A stretch of DNA of 64,000 nt, taken from assembly GCA_947247005.1 (NCBI GenBank), contig OX365948.1, positions 58,193,401-58,257,400 of the forward strand. The letters run 5' to 3'. This stretch comes from Spisula solida (taxonomy: Eukaryota > Mollusca > Bivalvia > Venerida > Mactridae). The notes below the pieces were generated by a model. The model ran no database searches, was not told the DNA's origin, and worked only from the letters and a program-made list of their open reading frames with translations. Shown here one piece after another: positions 33,788 through 46,446 of this stretch. Both the position numbers and the translations under genes were made by a program. Numbering within the stretch: position 1 is the stretch's first letter; every line of letters begins with the position of its first letter.

Positions 33788-34107
33788 CTGGCTTTTAACA
33801 TACAACCTTGAAACAAACCTCAATAGCTAAACTGAAATATCATTTGTAACAATTTTCGAATCTCAGTTTATATATATCAAACTGTATAATAGATTTAAGC
33901 AGCCACTGTAGGTAACATTAACATATTGTATTGCAACATTAACATATCTAATAGAGTATCAAGTTATCAGTACATGAATTACATCCTTGAGTAGTTAGCA
34001 AGTATTTATAACTGATTTTTATAATGGCATTACCATTTATATGAGACTAGAGATTAATGAAATAAATAGAAATTTAGAAAGGTTTGTACTCTTGGGAGTC
34101 AGTGTAC

Positions 34108-34475
34108 CTTAAGGTAGCTTGTCTTCAAGCATTTTAAGGTAGGGAACTATATTCAAGTAGTTTAAGGTAGCATGTATAGAAGTATTTTAAGGTAGAGAAC
34201 TATATTCAAGTAGTTTAAGGTAGAGAACTATATTCAAGTAGTTTAAGGTAGAGAACTATATTCAAGTAGTTTAAGGTAGAGAACTATATTCAAGTAGTTT
34301 AATGTAGCATGTATAGAAGTATTTTAAGGTAGAGAACTATATTCAAGTAGTTTAAGGTAGAGAACTATATTCAAGTAGTTTAAGGTAGCATGTATAGAAG
34401 TATTTTAAGGTAGAGAACTATATTCAAGTAGTTTAAGGTAGAGAACTATATTCAAGTAGTTTAAGGTAGCATGTA
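34108..34475. repeat. TTTAAGGTAG minisatellite with mixed units
   Basis: Units of about 28 bp (AGAGAACTATATTCAAGTAG plus TTTAAGGT) alternate with 25-bp units (AGCATGTATAGAAGTATTTT plus AAGGT). The order gives a higher-order pattern of one short and two or more long units. Confidence 0.93.
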
Positions 34476-34634
34476 TAAAAGTGATATTTAGCTTCATCAG
34501 GTTTTTTCTTCTTTTTTTTCAAATTTTGTTGTTTTTATATGCACATTACTTGGAATGCATCTTCATACATCAGTGGTCAGTCAACTGCTAAGACTAAATG
34601 AAGGATACCATGGTGAACCATGAACGATAATTTT

Positions 34635-34636
<2 letters not shown>

Positions 34637-34721
<85 letters not shown>
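34637..34721. repeat. (TA)n microsatellite, about 42 repeats
   Basis: An uninterrupted TA dinucleotide run of about 85 bp. Long (TA)n tracts extrude cruciforms and are length-unstable, so the length shown may be assembly-dependent. Confidence 0.98.
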
Positions 34722-34723
<2 letters not shown>

Positions 34724-35611
34724 ACAGCAGTTTGAAGTTACAAGCAATATGCATATTTTAGACTGAAAATGAATTATTTTTTAATGCAAACAATGTTAAA
34801 GTAAATCAGTCCAACATCATATTGCCACAAAAATCTTTATTGTCCAATTAATTATCAATTAAAGTCAAGTACTGTCACAATGAGTAAGTTATCAAGTAGT
34901 GAATGTCTGAATCAATTTTAAAAGAACTTCATATCTGCAACACTTCAAATGCATCAATTTTTGTTTCAAAAGTCCCCATCATTTACTGACTTTATGATAA
35001 AAGTTTAATATTAACATCAGAATATATGTTTTTGCTTTTAATTAATTTTTTTTGTCCATTTGAATGACTGGTATAGTATCTCAGTGAATGGTAAAACAAT
35101 CTCACAGCTTTGAAATATTGCACCCTATACACAAGACTGAATAAAACATAAATCATGTGTCAATAGTTTTATTTCATTGCAATAGAAGTTTATTTTGCTA
35201 CATTTTTTTATTAAAACTTGAAAAGTGCAGAATTCACAATCAAAGATGTAGAGATGAGAGGAAATGTGTGTTTTATGAACCTTGAAACAATAGCACCACA
35301 GGCTATCTGCACCAAACACAATAAATGGCCAGCACCACCATGCACATTCAGTGTTGAAAAAAAACAATTGAATGGATGATTACATCCATACACTTCTTCT
35401 TAAGAAGCTGTTTTTAACAACATTTCACTGCAATCTCATCTAGATGTAAATATATGTATTAAACAAGAAATGTCGAAATTCCATGAAAAACTTGTTTTAA
35501 AATGAAACACTTGTCATGTATACCTCTGAAGAAAGCTAGTTCTGTCAATTCAAAACTCTCCAAGACTTTAGTGCACAACTTAGCATACGGTAACAAACAT
35601 TCCTGCAAATA

Positions 35612-36468
35612 TCAATCACTATCAGTCACTCAATCAGTGCCTATCACTCAATCAGTCCCTAATAGTCACTCAATCAGTTCCTATCAGTCACTCAATCAGT
35701 CCCTATCAGTCATTCAATCAGTCCCGATCAATCACTCATTCAGTCGCTATCAGTCACTATTAGTCACTCAATCAGTCCCTAATAGTCACTCAATCAGTCC
35801 CTATCAGTCACTCAATCAGTCCATATCAGTCACTCAATCTGTCCCTATCAGTCACTCAATCAGTCCCTATCAATCACTCAATCAGTCCCTATCAGTCACT
35901 CAATCAGTCCCTATCAGTCACTCAATCTGTCCCTATCAGTCACTCAATCAGTCCCTATCAGTCACTCAATCAGTCCCTATCAGTCACCCAATCAGTCCCT
36001 ATCAGTCACTCAATCAGTCCCTATCAGTCACTCAATCAGTCCCTATCATTCATTCACTCAGTTCCTATCAGTCACTCAACCAGTTCATATCAGTCACTCA
36101 ATCAGTCCCTATCAGTCACACAATCAGTCACTCAATCAGACCCTATCAGTCACTCAATCTGTCCCTATCAGTCACTCAATCTGTCACTCAAGCAGTCCCT
36201 ATCAGTCACTCAAACAGTCCCTATCAGTCACTCAATCTGTCACTCAATCAGTCCCTATCAATCACTCAATCAGTCCCTATCAGTCACTCAAGCAGTCCCT
36301 ATCAGTCACTCAATCAGTCCCTATCAGTCACACGATCAGTCCCTATCAATCACTCAATCAGTTCCTACCAGTCACACAATCAGTTCCTATCAATCACTCA
36401 ATCAGTTCCAATCAGTCACTCAATCAGTCCCTATCTGCCACTCAATCAGTCCCTATCAGTCAATCATT
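35612..36468. repeat. 22-bp minisatellite, about 38 copies
   Basis: The unit is CAGTCACTCAATCAGTCCCT plus AT (22 bp), with CAATCACT and CAGTTCCT variants. As 22 is not a multiple of 3, one long frame cycles through all three phases of the unit with a 22-residue (66-nt) period, giving an open frame of 350 codons from 35502. I regard it as incidental. Confidence 0.95.
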
Positions 36469-36902
36469 GTAATCAATTCTCCAATCAATCATACCATCAA
36501 ACCTCAGATCCTAAATATCTAAAAACATTTAACTTTTATCACTTTACCCAGTAGATCTCATAATCAATATAACCCAAAGATCACTAAAATAATCAAAGAG
36601 AACAAAACAAGAACATGATGTTGATTCTTTTTAGAAACATATGTCTTAAAATAGCATTCCTGGTCATGAAAAGTTCAATTACAGAAAAACAAATCCAACA
36701 TTCCTTGCCAGACACTGGATCTTTTATTGACAAGATTAAAAATAGATAATTTGGATAAAAAATAGAAATATGTACACATGTACATAAACATGGAAATGGT
36801 GATCCGGCCAATAAAATGTACATCATGTCTAAAAAGTTAATTCTGACAATTTATACAATTGTCAGAATTAACTGATAAAATTTCAAAATTTATGAACATT
36901 CA

Positions 36903-37155
36903 AGGGAAACAATTCATGTGTATGTTGTATTATATATTAAGGGAAACAACTCATTGCAAGTTGTATTATAAAGGGCAACAACTCATGTGCATGTTGTATT
37001 ATAAAGGGCAACAACTCATGTGTATGATGTATTATAAAGGGCAACAACTCATGTGTATGTTGTTCTATAAGGGGGCCACAACTCATGTGTATGTTATATT
37101 ATAAAGGGAAACAACTCATGTGTATTTTGTAGTATAAAGGGCAACAACTCATGTA
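36903..37155. repeat. About 34-bp minisatellite, seven copies
   Basis: The unit contains GGGCAACAACTCATGTGTAT and TTGTATTATAAA, with variants GGGAAACAA and GGGGGCCACAA. The AAGGGAAACAACTC phrase resembles the general bivalve repeat AAGGGAGACAACTC (compare 30834 and 50090). Confidence 0.9.
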
Positions 37156-37852
37156 TTTAACAACTCAATACTTAATATTCTGTGACACCAAAGTTTAACC
37201 TTTTCTTTTTTTGTACTAGACTTCAACACTTATTATAAATAAAACAAGTAAAATAACTTTCTGCATCCAGATAATTTACCGACCTGTATTAAATAATAAA
37301 TATTGTTTGTATTGAAAGGTTGTTCACTTATCACAATCTGTAGATTGTATGTTTCATCTAGCCTGATCCTCGTAACAATGCCAGAATGCGCAGAAAACCA
37401 GATAAGGTTTGTCAGGTAAATTGAAAAAAAATTTTACAACCACTCCAAAAATAATTTTCTGCTGTAGAATTTAGTTTGTGAAGATGTATGTTTTTGTATA
37501 CACAAACAGTAAGTGGGTAGTTTATTCCTGAATTGCGTACAAAAATGTATCCAATATGAGAAATGTACTTTAAACTACAGGTGTACACTTATGTTTTCAG
37601 TTCCCTGGGGAAAGGGTAAAATGTTGAAGTACACTCGTACAGATTATGTTCATAACAAAATATTTCTAACATATTATTGTAACATAGAAGAACTAAATCT
37701 TCCATATAAATTGTTTAAGACAAAATAAAGACAAACACATAATATTAGAAAAGTTAAAAGTCAACACATTTTGTAGTAAATGTATTTGTTCCCTGTTCAC
37801 AGCAGGTCATACTTTTAAGACACATAGTAAATAGAACTGTTCAAGTAGATAT

Positions 37853-37928
37853 TGAATGAATGAATGAATGAATGAATGAATGAATGAATGAATGAATGAA
37901 TGAATGAATGAATGAATGAATGAATGAA
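37853..37928. repeat. (TGAA)n microsatellite, about 19 repeats
   Basis: An uninterrupted tetranucleotide run. Confidence 0.98.
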
Positions 37929-39193
37929 ATTGAGGTAGCATTTAGTGGTTATCACTTTATTTGAATAAAATCAACAAGTGTCCAGTAAATGCTAGAAGTT
38001 GTTAATCTTATATCTAAGATGTTTTTGTGTTAAGCATATTATCTTTATATATTAAAGGTAGAGTTATTTAAACATCAAAAGCTATTTACTATCATATAAA
38101 TAAGTAAACATCAAATACACATCAAAGTTATTATATTCAGGAATTCAGTGGAATTAGCAAGGTTATGGAACTTATCTGCAAGATTCGTTTAATGTTCAAA
38201 TATTTTTCTGAATTGACCCCTGGTATCATCCATTGATGTTACAGATTATTATTAACATTGTAGGAGCGCTGCTTTTATGATCATGTACAAATTATCACTA
38301 AAATATCATTTAAATTGAAATCTGTGGAAAAAATAAGATCTCAAAACGACATAAAATGGATAAATATAATTATCGAACATAGATCTAAAGAGTTCTTCAT
38401 CATAAAAATATAAAGAATATGTATTTTTTTAGCCTTTCCTTTTTCTGTAGAGATAAGGATTGCAGTAAAGCACCAGTGATAGAGTCATAAGTCTGCCGAA
38501 CATCAAAGGAACGTGTATGACATTTCGAGTGTATCTCTTATACAGGTATGTTCCATATAGTTATTCACCAAGCTTACTGATTGGTATGACTTGGCCTGTT
38601 TCCGAGTACAGTATGATAAGCAAAGCTTTTGTTTCAATATAGTTTATCAATTATAAGAGAACTAATGTTGTTTTTAGTCAATGAGAACACTGCCAACAGA
38701 TCATCATTATAAACAACAGATTTCCTTTGAAGTGTTCATACAGACACAGATACTGGTATACTGGTATACTGGACCAGGATGATGTTTCTTCCAAGTGAAC
38801 ATATTCCATACACATAATATTATCTTCATCATTAAAATCTACTGGTACTCTGCCATATATTATTGTATTATTGTATTTAATGAAAGATTACTGATAGAAG
38901 TACATTATATTGTAACCATTATTAAACACCAAAGTTTCTTCTTTAGTGTAAATCACTTTTATTAACTTACTTACAGTCCTTCCGGCACATTTTGTAAATT
39001 AATCTATGAATTATGATCTAACGATAATCTGGTGATTTAAGGAAGTGAACAGTATAATCCAAAGAATCAGAAATTTTGTGTCATTCAATTTTATACCAAT
39101 AAAATGTATACAATTGTTAATATTACCAAAACATGTTGGTGATAAACAATAAAAAATACTAAATTAAGTAAATTGTTGCTGATATTATGGTAT

Positions 39194-39598
39194 TTAATTT
39201 TACGAATCAAATGTATACAATTGTTAATTTTACCAATCAAATGTATACAATTGTTAATTATACCAATCAAATGTATACAATTGTTTATTTTACCAAAATG
39301 TATACAATTGTTAATAATACTAATCAAATGTATACAATTGTTAATTATACCAATCAAATGTATACAATTGTTAATTTTAACAATCAAATGTATACAATTG
39401 TTAATTTTAACAATCAAATGTATACAATTGTTAATTTTAACAATCAAATGTATACAATTGTTAATTTTACCAATCAAATGTATACAATTGTTAATTTTAC
39501 CAATCAAATGTATACAATTGTTAATTTTACCAATCAAATGTATACACTTGTTAATTTTACCAATCAAATGTATACATTTGTTAATTATACCAATAATT
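39194..39598. repeat. 30-bp minisatellite with GTATACAATTGTTAA core
   Basis: About fourteen copies of a 28-30-bp unit (AATCAAATGTATACAATTGT plus TAATTTTACC); a diverged copy lies apart at 39101-39128. The core contains the adjoining palindromes GTATAC and CAATTG. Frames open on both strands are by-products. Confidence 0.95.
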
Positions 39599-39608
39599 AA
39601 CTAAATAT

Positions 39609-40088
39609 TTGCACCAAGGCCCATACAGAGGTGTGGTTACACACATGTATGTATACATGCACCAAGGCCCATACAGAGGTGTGGTTACACACATGTATGT
39701 ATACATGCACCAAGGCCCATACAGAGGTGTGGTTACATACATATATGTATACATGCACCAAGGCCCATACAGAGGTGAGGTTACATACATATATGTATAC
39801 ATGCACCAAGGCCCATACAGAGGTGTGGTTACACACATATATGTATACATGCACCAAGGCCCATACAGAGGTGTGGTTACACACATATATGTATACATGC
39901 ACCAAGGCCCATACAGAGGTGTGGTTACATACATATATGTATACATGCACCAAGGCCCATACAGAGGTGTGGTTACATACATATATGTATACATGCACCA
40001 AGGCCCATACAGAGGTGTGGTTACATACATATATGTATACATGCACCAAGGCCCATACAGAGGTGTGGTTACACACATGTATGTATAC
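39609..40088. repeat. 48-bp minisatellite, ten copies, abutting the previous array
   Basis: The unit contains CACCAAGGCCCATACAGAGG and TGTGGTTACA, followed by an alternating CACATATATGTATACATG purine-pyrimidine stretch (48 bp). It starts only about ten bases after the preceding unrelated array. Four long frames on both strands are open because 48 is divisible by 3 and the unit lacks stops. Confidence 0.96.
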
Positions 40089-40822
40089 CACAATGGTGTT
40101 TTTTAGTATTTTTAATTGAGAATTATACTAAGTTTGATTGATTTATTACAATAAAAATACATTCAACAAACTAACATTCATCATTATAACATCTTTATTT
40201 TCAGACTTAAATGAAAAGTTGTAATTATAAATGTAATGACCGAAGCAAGAAGTGTGTGGCTTTCATTCAAAGTCTAGTACATGTTCAATGGTTTAAAGCA
40301 GCTGTATTGTTTGATCTGAACTGAACACAAATCCTCTCTCCTATATTATAACACTTCCTCTCAGTATGCATACATCAAACATAAATACTGTCTAATACAA
40401 AGAATGATACCTACAGTTTTACTGATTATTGCAAACTAAACGAGCAGAAGGTTCATCAGAGCATCTGATTTAGAACCTCGCCTACTATCATATCATTTTA
40501 AGCAGACTCATAATTTACGCACACATCAAGGTAAGATACCCGCTAGTTGCTAGTTGGGTGGTAGAGGTGTCAGTTTATTGATATTATATAATGGTTTGGC
40601 ACCAGGGCAAGTGTTCATCACCAGTCCTCTATACAAGTGTTAAACATGTTCAACACTTCAACTGTCTTTGTACCGCTTTCTCTGAAACTTGGTACAAACA
40701 GCTTTTACTGTTCATAAACTGATTCAGCTGTGCAGGTGTGATACCTGAGACTGTACTTATGTGTGAACTTGATAGGATACATCCTCTGTCTGACCGTCTT
40801 TCATGTTCAACTCAAAGAATAA

Positions 40823-41095
40823 CAAGAGATGTTTGTAAAACATGTATGCCCCAATGACAGCCCAATAGTCAGAAATGGTAAAGGTCACAGTGACCTTGAC
40901 CTTTGATTTACTGATCTCAAAATCAAAAGGGGCCATCTACTGTTGATGATCAACCTTCATGTAAAGTATAAAGATCCTAGGGCAAAGCTTTCTTGAGGTA
41001 TTGAACGGAAACCATTTGCAACCAACTGACCGACATGTGCAAAGCAATATACCACCTCATCAAAGATGGAGGGCATAACTTCTTCATGTTCACCT
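40823..41095. repeat. Dispersed repeat of the CCTTGACCTTT family
   Basis: This copy matches 18523-18690: AGAGATGTTTGTAAAACATG, then GTCACAGTGACCTTGACCTT and AAAAGGGGCCATCTACTGTT. It is a bivalve-type interspersed repeat without coding content. Confidence 0.75.
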
Positions 41096-41429
41096 CTAAG
41101 AATATCTACATTAGTAATTGTTCACCAGTTTTTGTCTTACTGGTTTCACATGCAGTATTTGGTCATTATACTTACAATGGCAAAAACATTTTAATATTAT
41201 CATGAATTTGGCATTAAAAATAACAAAATAAATATTATGCCGAGCTAAAGTACACAGACAATTCAAAACCAAACAGAAACGACGGCAGCGCCATCAATAT
41301 CCCAAAACAAGGATGTTTCAAGAAACTCTATAATTATTACGTCATTGTCCCACAATGAATGACACACTGTGGACTTTGAATTCTGCGCATAATTAACCAT
41401 AAAGGAAGGTCACTATGAATGATAATTAC

Positions 41430-41807
41430 ACTTACATTAAATATGGTCACTCACTAAATATCAGCCTGGCAATGCCAATTGATTTACATTAAATATGGTC
41501 ACTCACTAAATATCAGCCTGACAATGTCAATTGACTTACATTAAATATGGTCACTCACTAAATATCAGCCTGGCAATGCCAATTGATTTACATTAAATAC
41601 GGTCACTCACTAAATATCAGCCTGACAATGCCAATTGATTTACATTACATATGGTCACTCACTAAATATCAGCCTGACAATGCCAATTGATTTACATTAA
41701 ATATGGTCACTCACTAAATATCAGCCTGGCAATGCCAATTGATTTACATTAAATATGGTCACTCACTAAATATCAGCCTGACAATGCCAATTGACTTACA
41801 TTAAAAA
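41430..41807. repeat. 53-bp minisatellite, seven copies
   Basis: The unit contains TTACATTAAATATGGTCACT and AAATATCAGCCTGACAATGC. Copies differ by single bases (CTGGC versus CTGAC, GCCAATT versus GTCAATT). Confidence 0.95.
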
Positions 41808-41815
41808 GCATTGTA

Positions 41816-41892
41816 CAAAGGGTAACTTCTGGTTATTGCAATTAATTATACAAGTTGAATTGTATAGTCTCCCAATAAGTCATACAGTGATT
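41816..41892. repeat. One arm of a dispersed inverted pair with 47340-47490
   Basis: The segment with TAACTTCTGGTTATTGCAAT and TGTATAGTCTCCCAATAAGT appears as its reverse complement at 47340-47490, where it is partly duplicated (ATTGGGAGACTATACAATTC then ATTGGAAGACTATATAATTC). It lies directly beside the 53-bp array. Confidence 0.7.
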
Positions 41893-44800
41893 AGGTTTTC
41901 CAGAGATAGCACTGGTGTATAAAATCAATTTTGAATCCCAAGAAAAGTGACAAGTAACAAGCATAAATCTCTGACACTGACTGTTTTAATCAGTAACAGG
42001 AAACCATGTAAATGTACATTTGTCAGAGTGAATGATGTTCTATGATTTCACTGAATATAAAGGCTGCTAATAATGATGTGAGAAATCCGCTTGAATCTTA
42101 AACAACCAAACTGTATCATTCAAGTTGTAAACATGATTTAAAGTTCAGAATCTATAACCTGATTTATATCATATTGTTATAATCAGATTGTCAAACATTT
42201 TGTGCAGTTCAGTAATTAAACATATTACTGTAAAATCATTTATTTTTCGCTATATCAAAATTTTGTGAATTGGTTATTCCTGAAGAAATTTGTGAGGTTA
42301 AATGTTCAGGAATTTCAAACATCAGAAAGAAATACTTCAGTCTATGTGTCTACTTCTGTTGTTTAAGTTTACAAGCATAAAATTTCAATCAAATTTGGAA
42401 ATATAGTGAACATTAATCCTTTGTGATGTTTCCTAATTTTAAAGTATCCAGGATTTATATTAGTGTATATAATCACTACGCCAAGCCTTTTTTTACTTTT
42501 ATAATAAAACATAAGAACCTTTTAACAGAAGCGACTGATATAACCGCTAAGGTATGAATTGTCACTTCAGACTGTTTTATCTATACTCCAGACACATAGT
42601 GTGCAGGTCCTTTATTTGGTTGACTAATTACCTTCTCTACCCCACACATAGAATCATGTCAGTGGTCAGGGCCACCCAATAAGTCGATCATGACTTTAAC
42701 CAACTGCCATTGAATAGGCAAGGTTTTTTGGCTTCAATGAATTAATGATCTTGAATACAATCTTAATACAATCATCTTTTTTTTTAGTTAAACTACAAAG
42801 AGATTTTAGTATCTACATGTATAATTATGAGTAACAAGAGTAAAATTTTGGGGGGATATGACACACCCCTAATAAGAAGCAGCCTATTTTGGTATTTTAT
42901 TAGTTAAGAAAATTTGAAATAATTGTACAAAATTGTAACATACAATTGATAAATCAGGCTTCTTTACTATTAGTTTTATCACTACAGAATATAGCTGCTG
43001 CTCACCTGGCAACTCTTAGAGTTTATTTAATAATAATTTTATAATCTGTTATTATCAATTAATTATGATACAGTGGCATATTGTGATGATATTATTTATA
43101 GCAGTGCTTGATTTATGCCAGATAATTATAAATACCATGAAATCATGTGGCTTAGTCTTCATCAGAACATTGCAATCTGTTCACTCTTATAAACATACCC
43201 TCACTTTTATTATAACATAATTACCACTTTGACTAATTATATATGAACAATTAATTAATTATTAATTGAACAAAGCACCTATTGTTATATAAAGCACTAA
43301 CAAGTAAGAAATGAGATTTATTTTCAATAAATTCTCTGATGAGTCAAATTTAAGTGCAGTTACGTTTGACAATAAACAAGGGATGGGTACAAAAATAAAA
43401 ATCTTCTAATGACTTACTGAAGCCAAAGATTCACCAAACTGCCATAAACATTAGAGTAGATGAGCTATGAAAATCACAGATAATATATAGAAGGTTTAAG
43501 TTACAAAGAACAGAACTGTTCATTCTTTGGAAACATTAATTTCTTCAGACTTTTACTGTATCAGACAATATGATGGTCTATACAAATATTTGGTTGTGAT
43601 TCACTGTACACATTAAGATGATGAGGCTGCTATTGCACTCAGGCCCCCATCTCCAGAAGCATCTAAGGTAAAATTCTCATCTCAAAGTGAAATTTTGGTC
43701 AAATCTGAGAGCCTGTGTTTGAGACAAATCTGTAGTTTAAGATCATGAAATTTTACTGATATAAACTCAAAGTAACTTGTTTTGTGCAACCAATCTGAGT
43801 CCAGTCTCCCATGGAAATTAACTCAAAGACACATGACAATATAATTGACCATGTCAGCTTAAAATTGTATGGTACAGTCATGTATTCAATAAAAATCATA
43901 ATGTCACAAAAATAACAAAGTATTGCAGTTTTGACTGACAAGTGTCAGAGGGATTGAGGGAAGACTCTATAGTACATAATATCTAGCATGAGGGTCAAAT
44001 ACAGCAGTTTCATTGGTGACTCAGTGCCTCGGAAACTTTCCTTGCTGAACTATCTTCAATCCCAACTCATTCAATGTAATCACACTGTATACTATTAAAG
44101 TAAGTACATCATAAAGTTCAATTGTTAATGCACTTGTAACACTTTTATTGCATTTACATGTTTCAGGTTTTCTGATACTCACTTTTTTACCGATTATGGC
44201 TAATCTTTTATTTTTTAAATTTGATTTAGATGAATCTGTGGTAGATATTGTCTGCCTTCTGTTTTAACATATTTCCCAACCTTTATAATGTATTTATGTT
44301 TGTTATTATATTGGCAACACTTGTAATAAAATGTTTGCATGCGGAAGTATTCAGGTGATGAGATATCTCAGATAGACGTGATGTATAGATAGCATTATCA
44401 GGATCTCGGATCTCTGTGAGTAGATCAACAACTTATCCTTCCGCCATCCTGTTAACTTTCTAAATTCATCCTAAAAATTTCAAAATTCATCGTCAAAATC
44501 TAAAAATCTAAAATAATCCAGATTTCATGTTAAATGTGCTATTTTATATAAATCATATTCGGAGATATTGTTTTATACTGCAGTATTAACCACAACAACT
44601 GTAAAACACTGCCAACATTATTGAAGGTATCTCAAGATACAGAAGATGTTCGAATCGGTAGTCTGGTTGCATGCTTTGTATTTTCTGAAAGGTTTTGTTA
44701 GTCAAAAGGTTGTTTTCTTTTCTTTGAAATATAATTATGTATCCACTATACACAGATAAAATGTTGAATTTTGGACTGGTTATATGTTCATTATTATCTT

Positions 44801-45071
44801 AAAGGACTGATCTTCTGTATGAGGAAGAACTGTTTGAATCTTGGACTGGTTACATATCTTCTGGAGGGCTTGGTCTAAAATGTTCCCATTCCATATATAC
44901 TGTAGTAGACTGGTTTTGGTTACAGACACATGATGGGTTAATCTGATTTTGTTTGCAGAAGAATGTTCAACCATTGACTGGTTAACAAATTAATCACAAT
45001 AACACCTGTACTAACTTCATGCCAGGCAATGCCCACGGCAGACTGGTATCAGGCAGATGTAGAATATGGAA

Positions 45072-45307
45072 TTATGTGGTTCAGGTAGCCAGGTCAAGAT
45101 CCCGCAGATTCCGGTAGCCTGGCAGACCCTAGGTTCAGGTAGCCAGGTCAAGACCCCGCAGATTCCGGTAGCCTGGCAGACCCTAGGTTCAGGTTGCCAG
45201 GTCAAGACCCCGCAGATTCCGGTAGCCTGGCAGACCCTAGGTTCAGGTAGCCAGGTCAAGACCCCGCAGATTCCGGTAGCCTGGCAGACCCTAGGTTCAG
45301 GTAGCCT
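45072..45307. repeat. 54-bp minisatellite, about 4.4 copies
   Basis: The unit contains CAGGTAGCCAGGTCAAGACC and CCGCAGATTCCGGTAGCCTG. It is GC-rich against an AT-rich background and carries CAGGTAGCC twice per unit in near-repeat form. Frames on both strands stay open because 54 is divisible by 3. Confidence 0.95.
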
Positions 45308-45581
45308 GGAGGGAATGTGTCTAATTCAAGTATGCAGTCACTTTGAGTGCAGGAGGTTTAGAGTTTGCTCTGTAGCAGTGTCATACCAAAGTGTTTCTGC
45401 ATGTTGCTTGACTCACAGCATTTTACGGCAAAGCTGGCTTCTCTTCTCCCATACCTTCGTAGCAATGGGTACCTTCAGGAATAGGTGTCAAGAATTATTA
45501 ATATAAGTTGTAAGAACTTGTTTTACTAAAACTCCATTTTTGTTCATTGTGAGCTTAAATGAATTTAACATAATCTGAAGC

Positions 45582-45655
45582 ACACATCTTATTGTTTGGC
45601 CTTATAGTGTTTCTATGGCACACATCTTATTGTTTGGCCTTATAGTGTTTCTACT
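45582..45655. repeat. Short tandem duplication (about 38 bp, two copies)
   Basis: GCACACATCTTATTGTTTGG plus CCTTATAGTGTTTCTA is repeated once. A similar two-copy 28-bp duplication (AACATATGTAATCACTCATA) lies at 45930-45985. Confidence 0.85.
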
Positions 45656-46329
45656 GAAACGAGACAGAACAGAAGCTGATATTGTTGGCAGTAACACTGC
45701 ACTCCATCGAACTAGCAATTAACACATCAAAATTAATTACAAATTCTCACAGCACAGTTAATTCAAATAAAATTCAATGTTGTCTATTTTTAAGAAACTC
45801 ATAAAAATTGAGGTAAAGCACTAGGAAAACCCCTTTTGCAATTAGAGATTAGTGAGCTTGAAGATGAAATCCATGAAATGGATGAACTATTCATCAACAA
45901 TGTAATGTAGAAAGGAGGTTCCACATAATAAAATAAAACATATGTAATCACTCATATAAAATAAAACATATGTAATCACTCATATAAAACCTTCATCATA
46001 AGCGGTCATTAAGATTATATAATAATCTGTAGAGACTCCGAGGAGTTACAAGTGTGTTATAAGAACATAAATGTGAAAATATTAATTAGATTGATGAAAA
46101 TAAAGATATTAATCTCTTATAACTTCTTATCTTTCACAACAAAAATACTGAAATATGTAATAATGTTATATGGAGATTTTGTGCTTTAATAAGTTTGACT
46201 TCAATGCACTAAGACTCTGCATTTAACACAAGACATGACAAATATTTGATTTAGTCTATGAAATATCTATTTTCTCATCCTAACTTCTACCATCCCACAA
46301 TAAGTGGTTACAGTACCATAACTAAACAT

Positions 46330-46446
46330 GGCAGAAACGCTCAGGTAGCTTCGTCAGAAACGCTCAGGTAGCTTCGTCAGAAACGCTCAGGTAGCTTCGT
46401 CAGAAACGCTCAGGTAGCTTCGTCAGAAACACTCAGGGAGCTTCGT
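46330..46446. repeat. 23-bp minisatellite, five copies
   Basis: The unit contains CAGAAACGCTCAGGTAGCTT plus CGT. It carries the CAGGTAGC core shared with the 45-kb array. Confidence 0.93.

Noticed and set aside
32732..33823. Minus-strand VNHLCQV and QSLVSGG repeat proteins
   Set aside because: Two overlapping frames are open because the 21-bp unit lacks stops; there is no unique domain.
34637..34721. Centromeric or telomeric signal
   Set aside because: It is a simple (TA)n microsatellite; no TTAGGG arrays or long satellite monomers of 100-200 bp are present.
39091..40119. Open frames on both strands across the 30- and 48-bp arrays
   Set aside because: Four or more mutually overlapping frames on both strands cannot all be genes; each is a by-product of unit length.
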